A DNA stretch of 25,000 nucleotides, taken from Sphaeroforma sirkka. Taxonomy: Eukaryota > Opisthokonta > Ichthyosporea > Ichthyophonida. The position numbers and the translations under genes were made by a program. The stretch lies in NCBI GenBank assembly GCA_001586965.3, contig LUCW03000721.1, positions 10,001 through 35,000 of the forward strand. The letters are read 5' to 3'. The notes beneath the pieces are model-generated. The model saw only the letters and a program-made list of their open reading frames with translations. It ran no database searches and was not told the DNA's origin. This document shows, piece after piece, positions 9,237-20,000 of this stretch; positions within the stretch are counted from its first letter, which is position 1, and each line of letters begins with the position of its first letter.

Positions 9237-10116
9237 TTTTGATTTGTTTTATATATATATTTTTACAACAAAATCTTTTTTTGTTTTAATAATATTCACC
9301 AGAAGGCAGAAGGACCCTGTGTCCCTGTCCTCTCTCTCTGAGAGCAGTACCAGGCCAGTGGCCTTAGAGAGAGAGACTCCAAGAGTCAAGGGCGGTCCAG
9401 GCCGCAGGGCCTATACCTGGTACCCCCCAGAGGGCCCGGAGCCCCAGACTCTGTTGGCTTCTTATGTGTCTGACAATGTCAATGCATGAGTTTTTTATTT
9501 AACTTTGCCAGTTTTTTTCTCTCTCTACTCTAGATATAGTAGTAGAGTCTCTCTGGGGGATTGGCCCCTGGGCCTCTGGGGCGGACAATCGTGAGACGTG
9601 AAGTACAGCAAAAATATTTTCACATTTTACCCCCCTGTGTGAAACTGTGAATATTGTTTTTTTTGTTTTGAAACAATGTATAAAAAACACAATAAATATG
9701 GAGAAGTGTGTGTGAGAGTCTCAGAGAGCAACTAAATACATATGTAAATAGAGAGTGTTTATTTTTCCGAAGGTAGAAATATGATTGCTGGCTATTTTTA
9801 GAGACTCATATCAGAATTCACAAGATCTATAAAAAAGGAAGAAGCGCAGTAGTGTACATGCATATTTACACCATATTAATAAATAGTCTAAAAATCAAAA
9901 TCAACATTGTTTTTGTAAATACAATTTATAATAATATTTAAATAAACAATAGTAATATCATAGTGACCATCATGGGGTTTTCCAACACGACTTATTTAAA
10001 TCACTATTGAAAATACCCATAAATATACCTATTGCTGTAGGTGTTCACACTTGTTGTCTGATCGGCATTGATTTATTGATTGTTGTCTCTGCCAATACTT
10101 TGATATCAGTTTCAAT
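9237..10116. other. Upstream spacer of the S9 peptidase gene
   Basis: A T-rich tract (9240-9290) precedes a GC-richer CT/GA island (9300-9600) with CTCTCTCTCTGAGAG and GGCCC/GGGCC words, then A/T-rich sequence to the S9 start. The island has short frames in several phases that look compositional rather than coding. Promoter elements for the S9 gene should lie in the last few hundred bases, but I cannot single one out. Confidence 0.45.
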
Positions 10117-13100
10117 ATGGTTAAAATTAAAGCCCCGTATGGGTCCTGGACATCCCCGGTCACTAGTAAGTTGGTTACCGAGAGTGGGGTCAGTCTCGGT
10201 GATTTACAATTGGACTTAAATAGCAGTCACAGTACAAGTACAGGACCCGAGTTGGCCTATTGGGTAGAGAGACGCACCGACGGACGGTCTACTATATGCA
10301 GCAGGTCAGTTCTGTTTCAATTTCGGTTTGTTTGATGTATTTTTACATGAACATAAATGCCAAAATTTTAGTGAATACATATATGCCTTGTGCTGTATAT
10401 ACATAAGCCCTATAGTGTTAGTTGTGTTGTAGGGTCAGAACAACTCTCGATGTTCAAATAATAATAATAATTTGTCCTAAGTGATTTGTAGAGCTTAGAT
10501 TTAATTGACATGAGGTTCATTATAGTTGCTTATATTGTACCCGAAGAGTGAACTGGTACAGAGAGAAGTTTGTCTCCGTGAATCAAATAACAGTTTCTAG
10601 AAATGAAAATAATTACATATCTAAACTCGTTGTGTATATATAATCGTCTGGTGTCAGGAACTGTATCTTCTGTCAGACTTCTAAGACAATCAGTGTCAAT
10701 TGTCACGTAGGACATGTTGCTGCTTCCTGAAGGTAATAAGCTGACAATTGAATAGAGGCGAGATTGCAGTTACCATTACATACCAAGTACATGACTTATG
10801 TGCTATAGACTCTCAATGTTCACTTTAGTGATAGCTGTGTATTCTTGGGTTCATAGTTTGACTGAATGTCTTAACTCTTGTGCAAGTATTCTATGCAAAA
10901 AAATATGTGCTTTAGGTACCGCATTATCCTCTGAACGTGTTTGTAAGAACACGAAAGTGTTCACAGGCGACTACGCAGTGCCGTCACTTTATGTCTGTTC
11001 ACGGATGAAATACATGGCGAATCCATTCTCATTGATGGCGAGTGAATACAGGCAAACTTGAGTGAATCCCCAAGGTGTGAATAGTTTTTCACGGCATTTC
11101 GACAGTTTCCTTTTTAAGTTGTAGTGCCGATGTGCTGCTGCTACGTGGTCTAGTACCACACCTGCAACATCGGAAATTGATTATAGATTCTCGATATTAT
11201 ATTCTCGTCTCGAATCACTGTCTTGACAGAACTTCTAAAGGACACTCACACGCTCTTTCTATAACATCAAGCAAATAAGTGTCTTGCACTTCACAGACAC
11301 TAGATTCTCAAACTAGGCTTATCGTGTTTCAATTGCAGTGCTGGAGGGCAGGATGTAACTGATTGGACAATTCCGGCTCACAGCGTTGCCTCCAAGGTGC
11401 ACGAGTACGGCGGTGGTGCCTTCTTAGTCTACAATGGGACCGTGTACTATGTAAACAAGGATGACCAGTACATGTACATGCAGTCTGCCCCTCTCGAGGA
11501 GCCTGTACTTCTCGGATCCCATGGAAGATACGCAGACGGTAGTGTCGATCTCAAACGGGGGAATGTGTTCTGTGTGCACGAGGACCATGCTGCCGGCGAA
11601 GGAGAAGGTCCGGCAAAATTCACCAACAATCCCATCACATCGATTGTTAGTCTGGATGTGAAGTCTAAAACTCAGAAGATTGCTGTGACTGGTGCAGACT
11701 TCTATGGATCGCCGAGAGTGTCCCCGGATGGGAAGCAACTGGCGTGGGTGCAGTGGAACCACCCAAATATGCCGGTATGTGAGTAGAAGAAAAATATGTG
11801 CATGTTTGTGTGGTGATACGATAATAAGCAAAGTATAATCCGGATGCATGTGTGTGCTCAGAATGTATTAGATATAAAAGTTGTCCCAATTCCATTCCCA
11901 TCTATAGATTTAGTTTGATTCCAAATCGTATCCATTTTTAGTGAACGCATCTCTTGCTACTTCGAATAGGACGTCGGGAACATAGCGAGGTATCGATCGC
12001 GTAAATGGATTCACATTGTTATACACATGATTCTGTGAAACGGTTTTCTGGTACAAGTCCAATGCACAAAAAATACTATATCGATTTGATTGCGGCGCAT
12101 AAACGCAGTTTGAAGTGACTTCCTTGATATTATCAATCAAGGCTGACAAATATGTGTTGTCTTCGACCATGCTCTGTAGTGGACGAGCACTGAGCTGTGG
12201 ACCGGCAACCTGTGCTCCGATGGTTTGACGGTTCAGCAAGGCTCTCAGAACCGAGTGGCCGGTGGCAACGGTGTCAGCGTGCTGGGTCCCCAATGGGCGA
12301 AAGATGGTGAGTTTATTGACCTAATTTTCAAGCATCCTTTTTATCTATCGACTTTATATCTCTCACGATGAGTTGGACGATTTAATTAGCTTCGTCAGTT
12401 TCAGTCCAAATACGGTGAGATCTCTCAAATTCTGTCGCCTAACCGTTCAAAAGCTCGCCGATGGAAAGAAGCAAGGTGCAAGTTCATCACTCACTATGTG
12501 TCTAAGACGAAGTCCTGATTTATACATCATTGTTTTATCAGGGTCGCTATTCTGGTTGAGTGACGAAAGCGGTTACTATAATCTGTACTACGGCGACCAG
12601 TGGAGTGGGTTGGAAGGGGACGGCGATGCCAATGTAATCACAGAGTTAATGACTACGGATTGCGCCAGGGCGGCGTGGCAATTTGGTCACGACCACTTTG
12701 CTATATCCACTAATAACAAGTATGTAGATAGCTCTGGATATGCTAAAACCCGACAGAGCAACAGTACAGCACTCAATATTGAGTTTGCGCAAGTCTTTAT
12801 TACTGCGCCCTTATCAACCATTTGTCTAGATATACGTCTATTCTACGTACTTGCTGGCCATGTAATGTGTATTGCAGATGTTCACAACCATTCAAAATCA
12901 GTTTTCCATGTACATATCTTGACAGATACGTTGTACTAGCTACGAATGATCCCGCGAAAGGGGATAGTCTCATGTTCCTGAAGCGAGGTGATTTGGGAAC
13001 GCAACCACAGATTATTAAGAGCCCATGGACTACGATCTACGGCATGAAACTCTCGCCGTCTGGAAAGTTATACCTACACGCCGGCCACCAGTCTCATCCA

Positions 13101-16100
13101 GAGTCACTAGTCATGCTAGATTTAGTGGGTATGTAGGGTTTGATTACTATTTGAGATATTTTCCGTAGGTGTGTATTCAATTGCTAGTTGCGAACCTATT
13201 TGAAGATCTTGTATGCTTATCCTTATCGAACAATTTTGAATATATTGCCACATACGAACCCCGATTTTGACATTAGGGGCAAATATTTACCTCGGTACAT
13301 CTCTCCAAGTATCGAACATTATGCTGACGTTCACATCCCGTGCGATGCAGCGGGTGGCTTCACATCGGCAAAGGCCACTGCTACGCCATCATCGATGAAG
13401 GCTGTCACAGAATCACCGCAGAAGAGCTATGGAAGTCGCTTATTCGGATTCTACGAAAGTAAGACCGTATTCTATCGTAGCTCATGTTCCTGCTGGCTAT
13501 TTTAACTTAGGAATCGATCTTGAGGGTTATGGTCGGTATCGCACGGCCAATAAACGACGCACCATACACGTGTATTTTGATCCGCAATTCCACTCCATTC
13601 ACAGGGAAAGTGAATCAGTTACTAGACACCGTCGATTCCTATACGGAAGGTGGTGTACAAGATGCCATACAAGCTGTGGCTCAGGGGACTGATGTGCTGG
13701 TGGATACCTGGTATGTTTCGCATGGGCCGGTCCTAGTATCGTAGCACTGCCATTCATGTTGCGTCTTACTTTCGATCAGCATTTTATATATATTCACGTC
13801 TTCAACATCGACTGATCCTGTCCGTTTCTGATTCGCTTTGTGCTATTGTTATTTCCGTGTCACCAAAGCCATCGTACAGTATTCTTTTCTCATCAGAGTG
13901 TTGTCTCCCCGTGTACAACTTATGATTTAGTTATCAAATCCCATTCCCTTTAAAAGGGCAGGCCATTGCGAAATTAAAACGAACCTTACCGTAAAATACG
14001 CTTGAGTTGTGGAATGTATGAATCTTCAGTCAAAATTACAATTAAGTTTGCCTCTCTACCCTCGAACCTGTTGATCATCCTTGGTATGTAAAATACATAG
14101 GTTTTCTTTTTAACAAATTTGATGTTTGTGACTCAAATCGAATTTGTTTTGGTCGTGTTTATCACTTATCCTTCCTTGTAGGTATGGCGACACTTCGAAG
14201 GTACTTCGAAAATCATTAGATATCAAGATCGGAGATGGGTACGTCTGCAGGGCGAGGCATTTTACTTTCCACGCGCATGGGCGCGAAGCATACGCTTATT
14301 ACTATGCTCCAACAAATAAGGTATACGCAGTGATGGTTTCGACCTCATGTGTTTCTGATATACATGTTCTCAAAGTCATGGATATATCGGAATTGACATA
14401 TAGGTGTCAATTCGGATGGAACCCCATCTGCTCCCCAACTCTTGCGTATGGTACAGATGAAATTTGTGTGGTGAGTACATGTCGGAATGAAGTACATCTG
14501 GGATAAATTGGTGCGTCTATTTTCTCGAATATTCACTGCTGTCACTCCAAATTTATCATCCTTTCTAATATCTCGATTGCAGGACTTCGAGCCAATGGAT
14601 GGTGAGCTGCCGCCCTTGCTGGTTAAGTGCCACGGTGGACCCACTCAACAGACAAACTCAGTTATCGATCCCAATATTTTGTACTGGACATCAAGGGGTG
14701 TGGCTATTGTCGATGTAAATTATAGGTAAGTGTTTATGTGGATTTGTGACGGATCTGATCATGGCGCTGAACAACATGTAGATGCGTGCCGCAAGCTCAA
14801 GCAATTCAAAAGAAATGTCACTTGATTATCTGCATAGCATATTGAACCGCGTGCAAATGTACATCTTATTGACCTACATGGAATACTCCATTTGGAGTTT
14901 ATTACTTTAAAAAAAATCGCTCGTCAATTTGAATTGGCTTACAATTCATATATCGAGAGACACCGTACGTGCTTTTTTTGTTTCAATTCGCCCAGCGGAA
15001 GTACAGGGTATGGTAAGGAATACAGAGACCGACTGGCAAAGACCTGGGGAATAGCCGAGGTAGATGATGTTTGTGCGGCTGCAGAGTACTTAGTTAGTAA
15101 AGGACGGGCAGATCCTAACAGACTAATGATCGACGGACGAAGTGCAGGTGACATATCAAACGTTTCATACTGTGTATATAGTGGACAAATACTGTCGTCT
15201 CCTGGTATTTGATCGCTCCATCTGTTGGCTCGGCGGTGTACTCGGCCATTTTGCCGTATCACGGCCATTTCTCTGAAATTGACCCCATCTTGCAGCTTCG
15301 AGCTCTTAGAAGATATTCTTGTGCTGCTTGAATGGTAACCACATCGTGTACGTACTCACTGGTTTGTCTCGTCTCTACTATGTGCAGGCGGTTACACCAC
15401 GCTTGCGTGCTTAACATTTAAAGACACTTTCAAGGCCGGCTGCAGTAAATACGGAGTGTCAGACCTTTCCGTTCTTGCAAAGGAGACACACAAGTTCGAG
15501 AGCCGGTATCTTGAGTAAGTTTTCCGAGATCATTCTTTTTCCAATGCCTACTTCATAATAGACGTCCTAAAACAAATGAGTTTATTTTCCAATGAGATAC
15601 AGTACCTGTTCTTCCCTCTGGCGTCTGTGACTTATTTAATTTCTAGCACTCAGCTAACCTCAGTGCCGTTCATATGTTGCTAATATAAACTCACCGGACA
15701 CCAACATCCCCCAGTTATTTAATTGGGCCCCTCCCGGAGGCGCAGAAGGAATACGATGAGCGATCACCATGTAATAGCGTCGACAAGCTGAACTGTCCGA
15801 TGATTATCCTACAGGGAACGGTAGACAAAGTGGTACCTGTGAGCCAAGCGACTATAATGTACGAGGCGGTCAAGGCCAAAGGGATGCCTGTTAGTTTGGT
15901 GATGTTCGAGGGAGAGGGGCATGGATTTATTAAACAGAAGAACATCGAGGTGTGTGGGTTGTTGGAGTGTATTGAAATGAGATATTGGCTAGTTTAAGGA
16001 GGCTTGTACAGAGAGAAGTTGGATCTCGGGACTACACAAATTGGCCTCATAGCCATATATTACTGAACATGTTCTATTTTTATAACCTAAATCCATCAAA

Positions 16101-16639
16101 GCTATATCGAGACTATTCATTTTCATTTGGGCCACAATCGCGCTTCAACTTAATAATCCTAGCGGTGTAGAATTTAGCGTCTACTTAAAAAGTCACATCG
16201 CAAATCGTTCTGGTTACATTCTTCCTCTCTTATACAGTTGGCTTTGGATGGCGAGTTCTATTTCTACTCACAGATTTTCGACTGGCCCGTGCCAAAAGGT
16301 ATGTTAACGCATCCGTGCACTTGCTGCCTCAAGTGCGCGCGCGTGTGTGAAAAATTTTAAACGTGTAATGACGCGTCATCTATAGTTCTCAGCCCACACG
16401 TTGACTGTGAATGAGTGAATTCGGTCTCCACTGTTGTTTATATTCATTCACTTTACCTGTTCCTTTTAGTTGGCGAAGGGCTGTAAACTTCTATATGCAT
16501 GCTGCCGCATCTGTGGTACCTAAAGCATTACATATCGAAGCCACTTATATTGTATCGATGCTCTCATTCACCTATCGTTGCAGACTTCCCCACGAATGTT
16601 GCCGACAAAGTGATAATTGAACAAGAAGTCGTCGTATGA
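10117..16639 (+). CDS. S9 family serine peptidase (acylaminoacyl/dipeptidyl peptidase type, prolyl oligopeptidase fold)
   Basis: Thirteen exons join in frame to 716 codons plus stop: 10117-10304, 11339-11774, 12180-12306, 12542-12719, 12926-13128, 13605-13710, 14182-14320, 14583-14725, 14996-15147, 15388-15514, 15715-15949, 16238-16298, 16584-16639. All introns are GT..AG and every phase matches. The N-terminus ([10 protein letters not shown]) and HEYGGGAF (residues 84-90) are typical of the beta-propeller of bacterial- and plant-type S9 enzymes, and GPQWAKDG and YYNLY are blade motifs. The C-terminal alpha/beta hydrolase carries HGGP (476-479), GSTGYG (508-513) and the triad Ser556 (GRSAGG), Asp637 (GTVDKVVP) and His669 (GEGHGF). 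It should cleave short or N-blocked peptides. With no signal peptide it is probably cytosolic, though a plastid or mitochondrial role cannot be excluded. Exon 6 adds about 35 residues not expected in the propeller. AATAAA at 16765 is a likely poly(A) signal. Confidence 0.93.
10305..11338 (+). other. Intron 1 of the S9 peptidase gene
   Basis: The longest intron of the gene (1034 bp), from GTCAGT to TTGCAG, splits an Ser codon (AG/T). It has an ATA/ATT microsatellite at about 10457-10470. An 87-codon frame at 10798-11061 has no recognisable features. Nothing else is supported. Confidence 0.85.
11910..12170 (-). other. Antisense 86-codon open frame inside S9 intron 2
   Basis: An ATG-initiated minus-strand frame of 86 codons lies wholly within the intron 11775-12179. 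Its composition is protein-like and not low-complexity (for example [18 protein letters not shown] and [20 protein letters not shown]). The frame also stays open 5' into antisense of exon 3, to 12293. I recognise no family. It could be a tiny nested gene, a fossil of an inserted gene, or chance. Confidence 0.25.
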
Positions 16640-16764
16640 GGTTTGTTGCCGGATCAAATAGCTGGTCCAACAGTGTAGTCGGATTGCAACAGGACAATAC
16701 CTTCGTGTGGATGTACATAGGCATTATTATATTAAGTAGAGCTTATACTAATCTGGCAGTCTAG

Positions 16765-16770
16765 AATAAA
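16765..16770 (+). terminator. Poly(A) signal AATAAA of the S9 peptidase gene
   Basis: A canonical hexamer about 125 bp past the stop codon at 16637-16639. It is assigned by position only. Confidence 0.55.
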
Positions 16771-16928
16771 GGCATCAAACCTCGTCATGGACGAACTCAT
16801 GTGCAATCCTAAACACAGTTAGATCGATGCGGAAAGAGCTGGACTCTAGACCCATTAAAGACAGCAATTAAAAATTGCGTGATTCAGACTTTAAATGGCA
16901 ACATGCTTCATGCAAGGTGCTGTTTAGA

Positions 16929-16934
16929 TTTATT
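16929..16934 (-). terminator. Poly(A) signal AATAAA of the S10 carboxypeptidase gene
   Basis: The reverse complement of TTTATT lies about 140 bp past the stop codon at 17076-17078. It is assigned by position only. Confidence 0.55.
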
Positions 16935-17075
16935 GCTAGTGGCTTATATCCAAATTAATTAACAGGTCGCGGTTGTATAGTGATCTCACACATCACTTCT
17001 TTGAACTCGAAAGGCGACAGAAAGGCCCAAACCCGCGCAACACATGTTTCGTCATGAGCACGTTCAACTGAAATT

Positions 17076-20000
17076 CTACTGCTCATCGCCATTCAAGAAC
17101 TCGTCCAACATGACCTGGGCTGCCTCGGGTTGATCCAAGGGAACCTGCATGGGAAGGGGTCTGTAGTGAGCGCATGCTACGTAACAGGATGAAGCTATTC
17201 TAGACACATTGTATCATTGATTAACAACCTCTAGTGCTCTCGGAATTATCCGATACGGTAGTCTTTCGCCATGGACTGATCAGGAATGTATCTATAGAGC
17301 GAGTGTTACTCTTTGAATGATAAACAAGTGTCTTCGGACATGCAGACTGATTTTTTTTTAATAAATTGCAACACAAATAGTAGCATACCATGTGGCCGGC
17401 GTCAGCAATGGTCTTGAACATAAAGTTCTTGTACTTGCGGACTGTACCAGACACTTTTCCGTTCACTTTCCAGTCTTTGACCTGTACAATGTGCGTGATG
17501 ATATCGTTTGATACGCCATCGAATAGTTGAACTAGCCGATACTGAATGCCCTCGTGTGTCGAGGATAGCCGCAAATACAAGAACATGTCTAGTGCTGTAA
17601 TCAAAAGAGATGAATATAGTTAAGAGGAATTATATGCAAACAGGCATGTCGGCAGCACGAACCTCAGCCGCATTGAAGCCATCGTGACCAGACCATGGGA
17701 GTGCCAGGGTCCATTCTCGGTTGCCCATCCAGTTGCAGATGTAATCCGCTTCGCCTGTGGAGGATATTAGAAAGTGAATAAAATCAGTAAATTTACATAG
17801 CCTTATGTACGAAATTTTCGTATAGAGCAAAGATATACACTTTTCAACCACCATCGAGCAAAGCAGAAGATTTCGTACCACTGTAGCAAACCGAAAGAAT
17901 GAAATAAGCGAAGCAGAAAGAGCAAGACTATCTATAGCTACTAGCATATCCGACGCCGAGCAATACTATATTCCGCTCATTATACAATTCACAAGGAATG
18001 CCCCTAGATTAAAAATCTGAACAACACCCATATGCGACATAAATACTTGCAGAAGTAAACCAAGCGCGAATCCAAAATGGTATCCCTTTCACACATAAAG
18101 TCGATGGGAACATACCAGCATAGATCAAGACATCAAGATCATCTTCCAGAAGCATTGTAACGTTCGGCGAGAGATCACGCATGAAATCAGTCTGCAACAA
18201 AACAGAAGGTAGTGAATTTAAAGCGCGAACTGCCGCAAAAGAGTGAGAGAGCTGCCCCACGCTACTTCTAATATAAAATATAAGTCGATTTTCTGAGTGA
18301 CACATTTTTGCCACTCGATCTGATATCTTGAATCAAAACCATGCAATGAACTACAATGTAACTCTAAGGAAACTTCGATAAGGCACAATCAATTACCGAT
18401 TGAAACGCATACGATGGATGCAATTCACCAGCATACAATGATACTGTCTATGACTTCGTTAAAAAACGCATTCAAAAACAACATGATTACATACGATGAA
18501 ATGCAGATTCACCAGCATATTGCAACTCTGCCATTCCTCATCACCCTGCACGTGCAACGTCTTTCTGGTGTTGGCATCGTTGAGGAAGTCCGACACAGGC
18601 GCAAAGTCATAGCAGAGCGGGGGATGCTCTGTAAGATAAAACATAGGACAGATGAACACTATATAACAACGGTACGCAGAGAGTTTCATGACGACGAGCA
18701 AAAAGTGAAGCCACACCACCCACCAAGTACAGTGGAATAAAGTCTCTAAAACGATTACGACAACATAATGCTTGATTGAAACTGTGATTGCTTGCGGTGT
18801 GAGGGCAAGACCATCTTGGTCAATCTTGTTGGACGATCTGACGTGAAATCGTGTGTATTCGAATGAAGTCTTCGTGTGCAAAGCCCCGTGTAAAATGAAT
18901 TAACACATACCACATTGTTCGCGCACGTCGTATTGATTGAGACCTGTCGAGAAGTGGCAAGAAAGAGCGAAAGATGAGCCATTCAACAATATATCAAATG
19001 TGCAGAAAATTAGAACTTACTTTCACAATTATAAAATTGTACGGGCGGTACAAATGCGGAGTTTTACCCGACCACCGTGAACAGATGGTCGATAACAAAA
19101 AGAAGTTGATAGCATAATAGTTTAACTACCTCGAATGAGATACAAACTTACCAGTCAAATCCTGGCAGGACAGACTATACTTATGCCAACGAAAACTTGG
19201 GAATCAAAATATAGAATTGAACTGATGTGATACTGAAATTTCTTCGACGGGCCATAAAAATGACTACAACTCGCATATATCAATACATTTACTCAAACAT
19301 ATTGTAATTTAATTATACCTTGCAACTTGAGAGGAACCATGAAAGCCATGTTGCAGAACTCCATCGCAGCCGGACAGGCGAGCTTAGAACCAGCCTATGA
19401 TAAAACAACATGGGTTGCGACACAAACAGTGTGAGTAATCACACACAATACCACGACCCACCCAACATTGATGTCCAGTATTGCATACTTCGATAGCAAA
19501 AGATGAGCTGAAGTTATCACAAACGGCTTCCTAGAGTCGACAATTCGCTCGGTTGTGCTCTCGAAATGAATACACAGGACTTGTACCTCCGAATCCCCAG
19601 CTTTGATTAAATGAGAGTAGCATGTTCAAGCAAAGCTCAACGGAATCATATCAATAAATAGAACTTACGCTGCACTTGTTGATCAGATTCACGCAGCCGT
19701 CGACGGCACCTTCCATCGCGTAGTAGCCCATCTTGCCAACCACCTATACGTTGGGAAGTACGAATCATACGATATAAGAGCTGGTGAAATATATTACTGA
19801 CCTGGTGCAACAAGTGAAGGGAGCCAATACGTACACAAAAATTGCGCACCATAAAGGATAGTATTCAAAAGTGTGCAAGTAGCCATAGCTGGTCCACGAC
19901 TGCTAGAAATAGATCTTTCACAGGTATTATCGTTTGAACCAACACTGAGCGAGGTAGCTACTCGGTGCCTACGGACAATAAACTACACACCAGATAAATA

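Larger units (their letters stand above)
16640..17075. other. Convergent spacer between the two peptidase genes
   Basis: It contains the poly(A) signal AATAAA for the S9 gene (16765-16770, +) and one for the S10 gene (TTTATT on +, 16929-16934, i.e. AATAAA on -). The two signals do not cross, so the transcripts need not overlap. No gene or repeat is seen. Confidence 0.65.

Noticed and set aside
10556..10570. The word GTACAGAGAGAAGTT shared between about 10556 and 16008.
   Set aside because: The match is about 15 bases with unrelated flanks, compatible with chance or a shared low-complexity word.
12373..12541. An in-frame extension of S9 exon 4 upstream into the intron.
   Set aside because: The family alignment goes directly from QWAKDG to [10 protein letters not shown], and the acceptor at 12540-12541 is in phase; the extension does not look like a propeller blade.
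13188..13505. A 105-codon + strand frame inside S9 intron 5, bounded by CATTAG and GTAAGA, tempting as an exon.
   Set aside because: Entering at 13277 after the phase 1 end of exon 5 puts it in another frame with an early stop, whereas exon 6 at 13605 fits the phase and the protein exactly.
19152..19172. A possible 10-base microexon in the S10 intron between exons 11 and 12 (acceptor CTGCCAG, donor GTAAGT).
   Set aside because: Including it breaks the phase into exon 12, whereas direct joining gives [12 protein letters not shown] as expected for the family.
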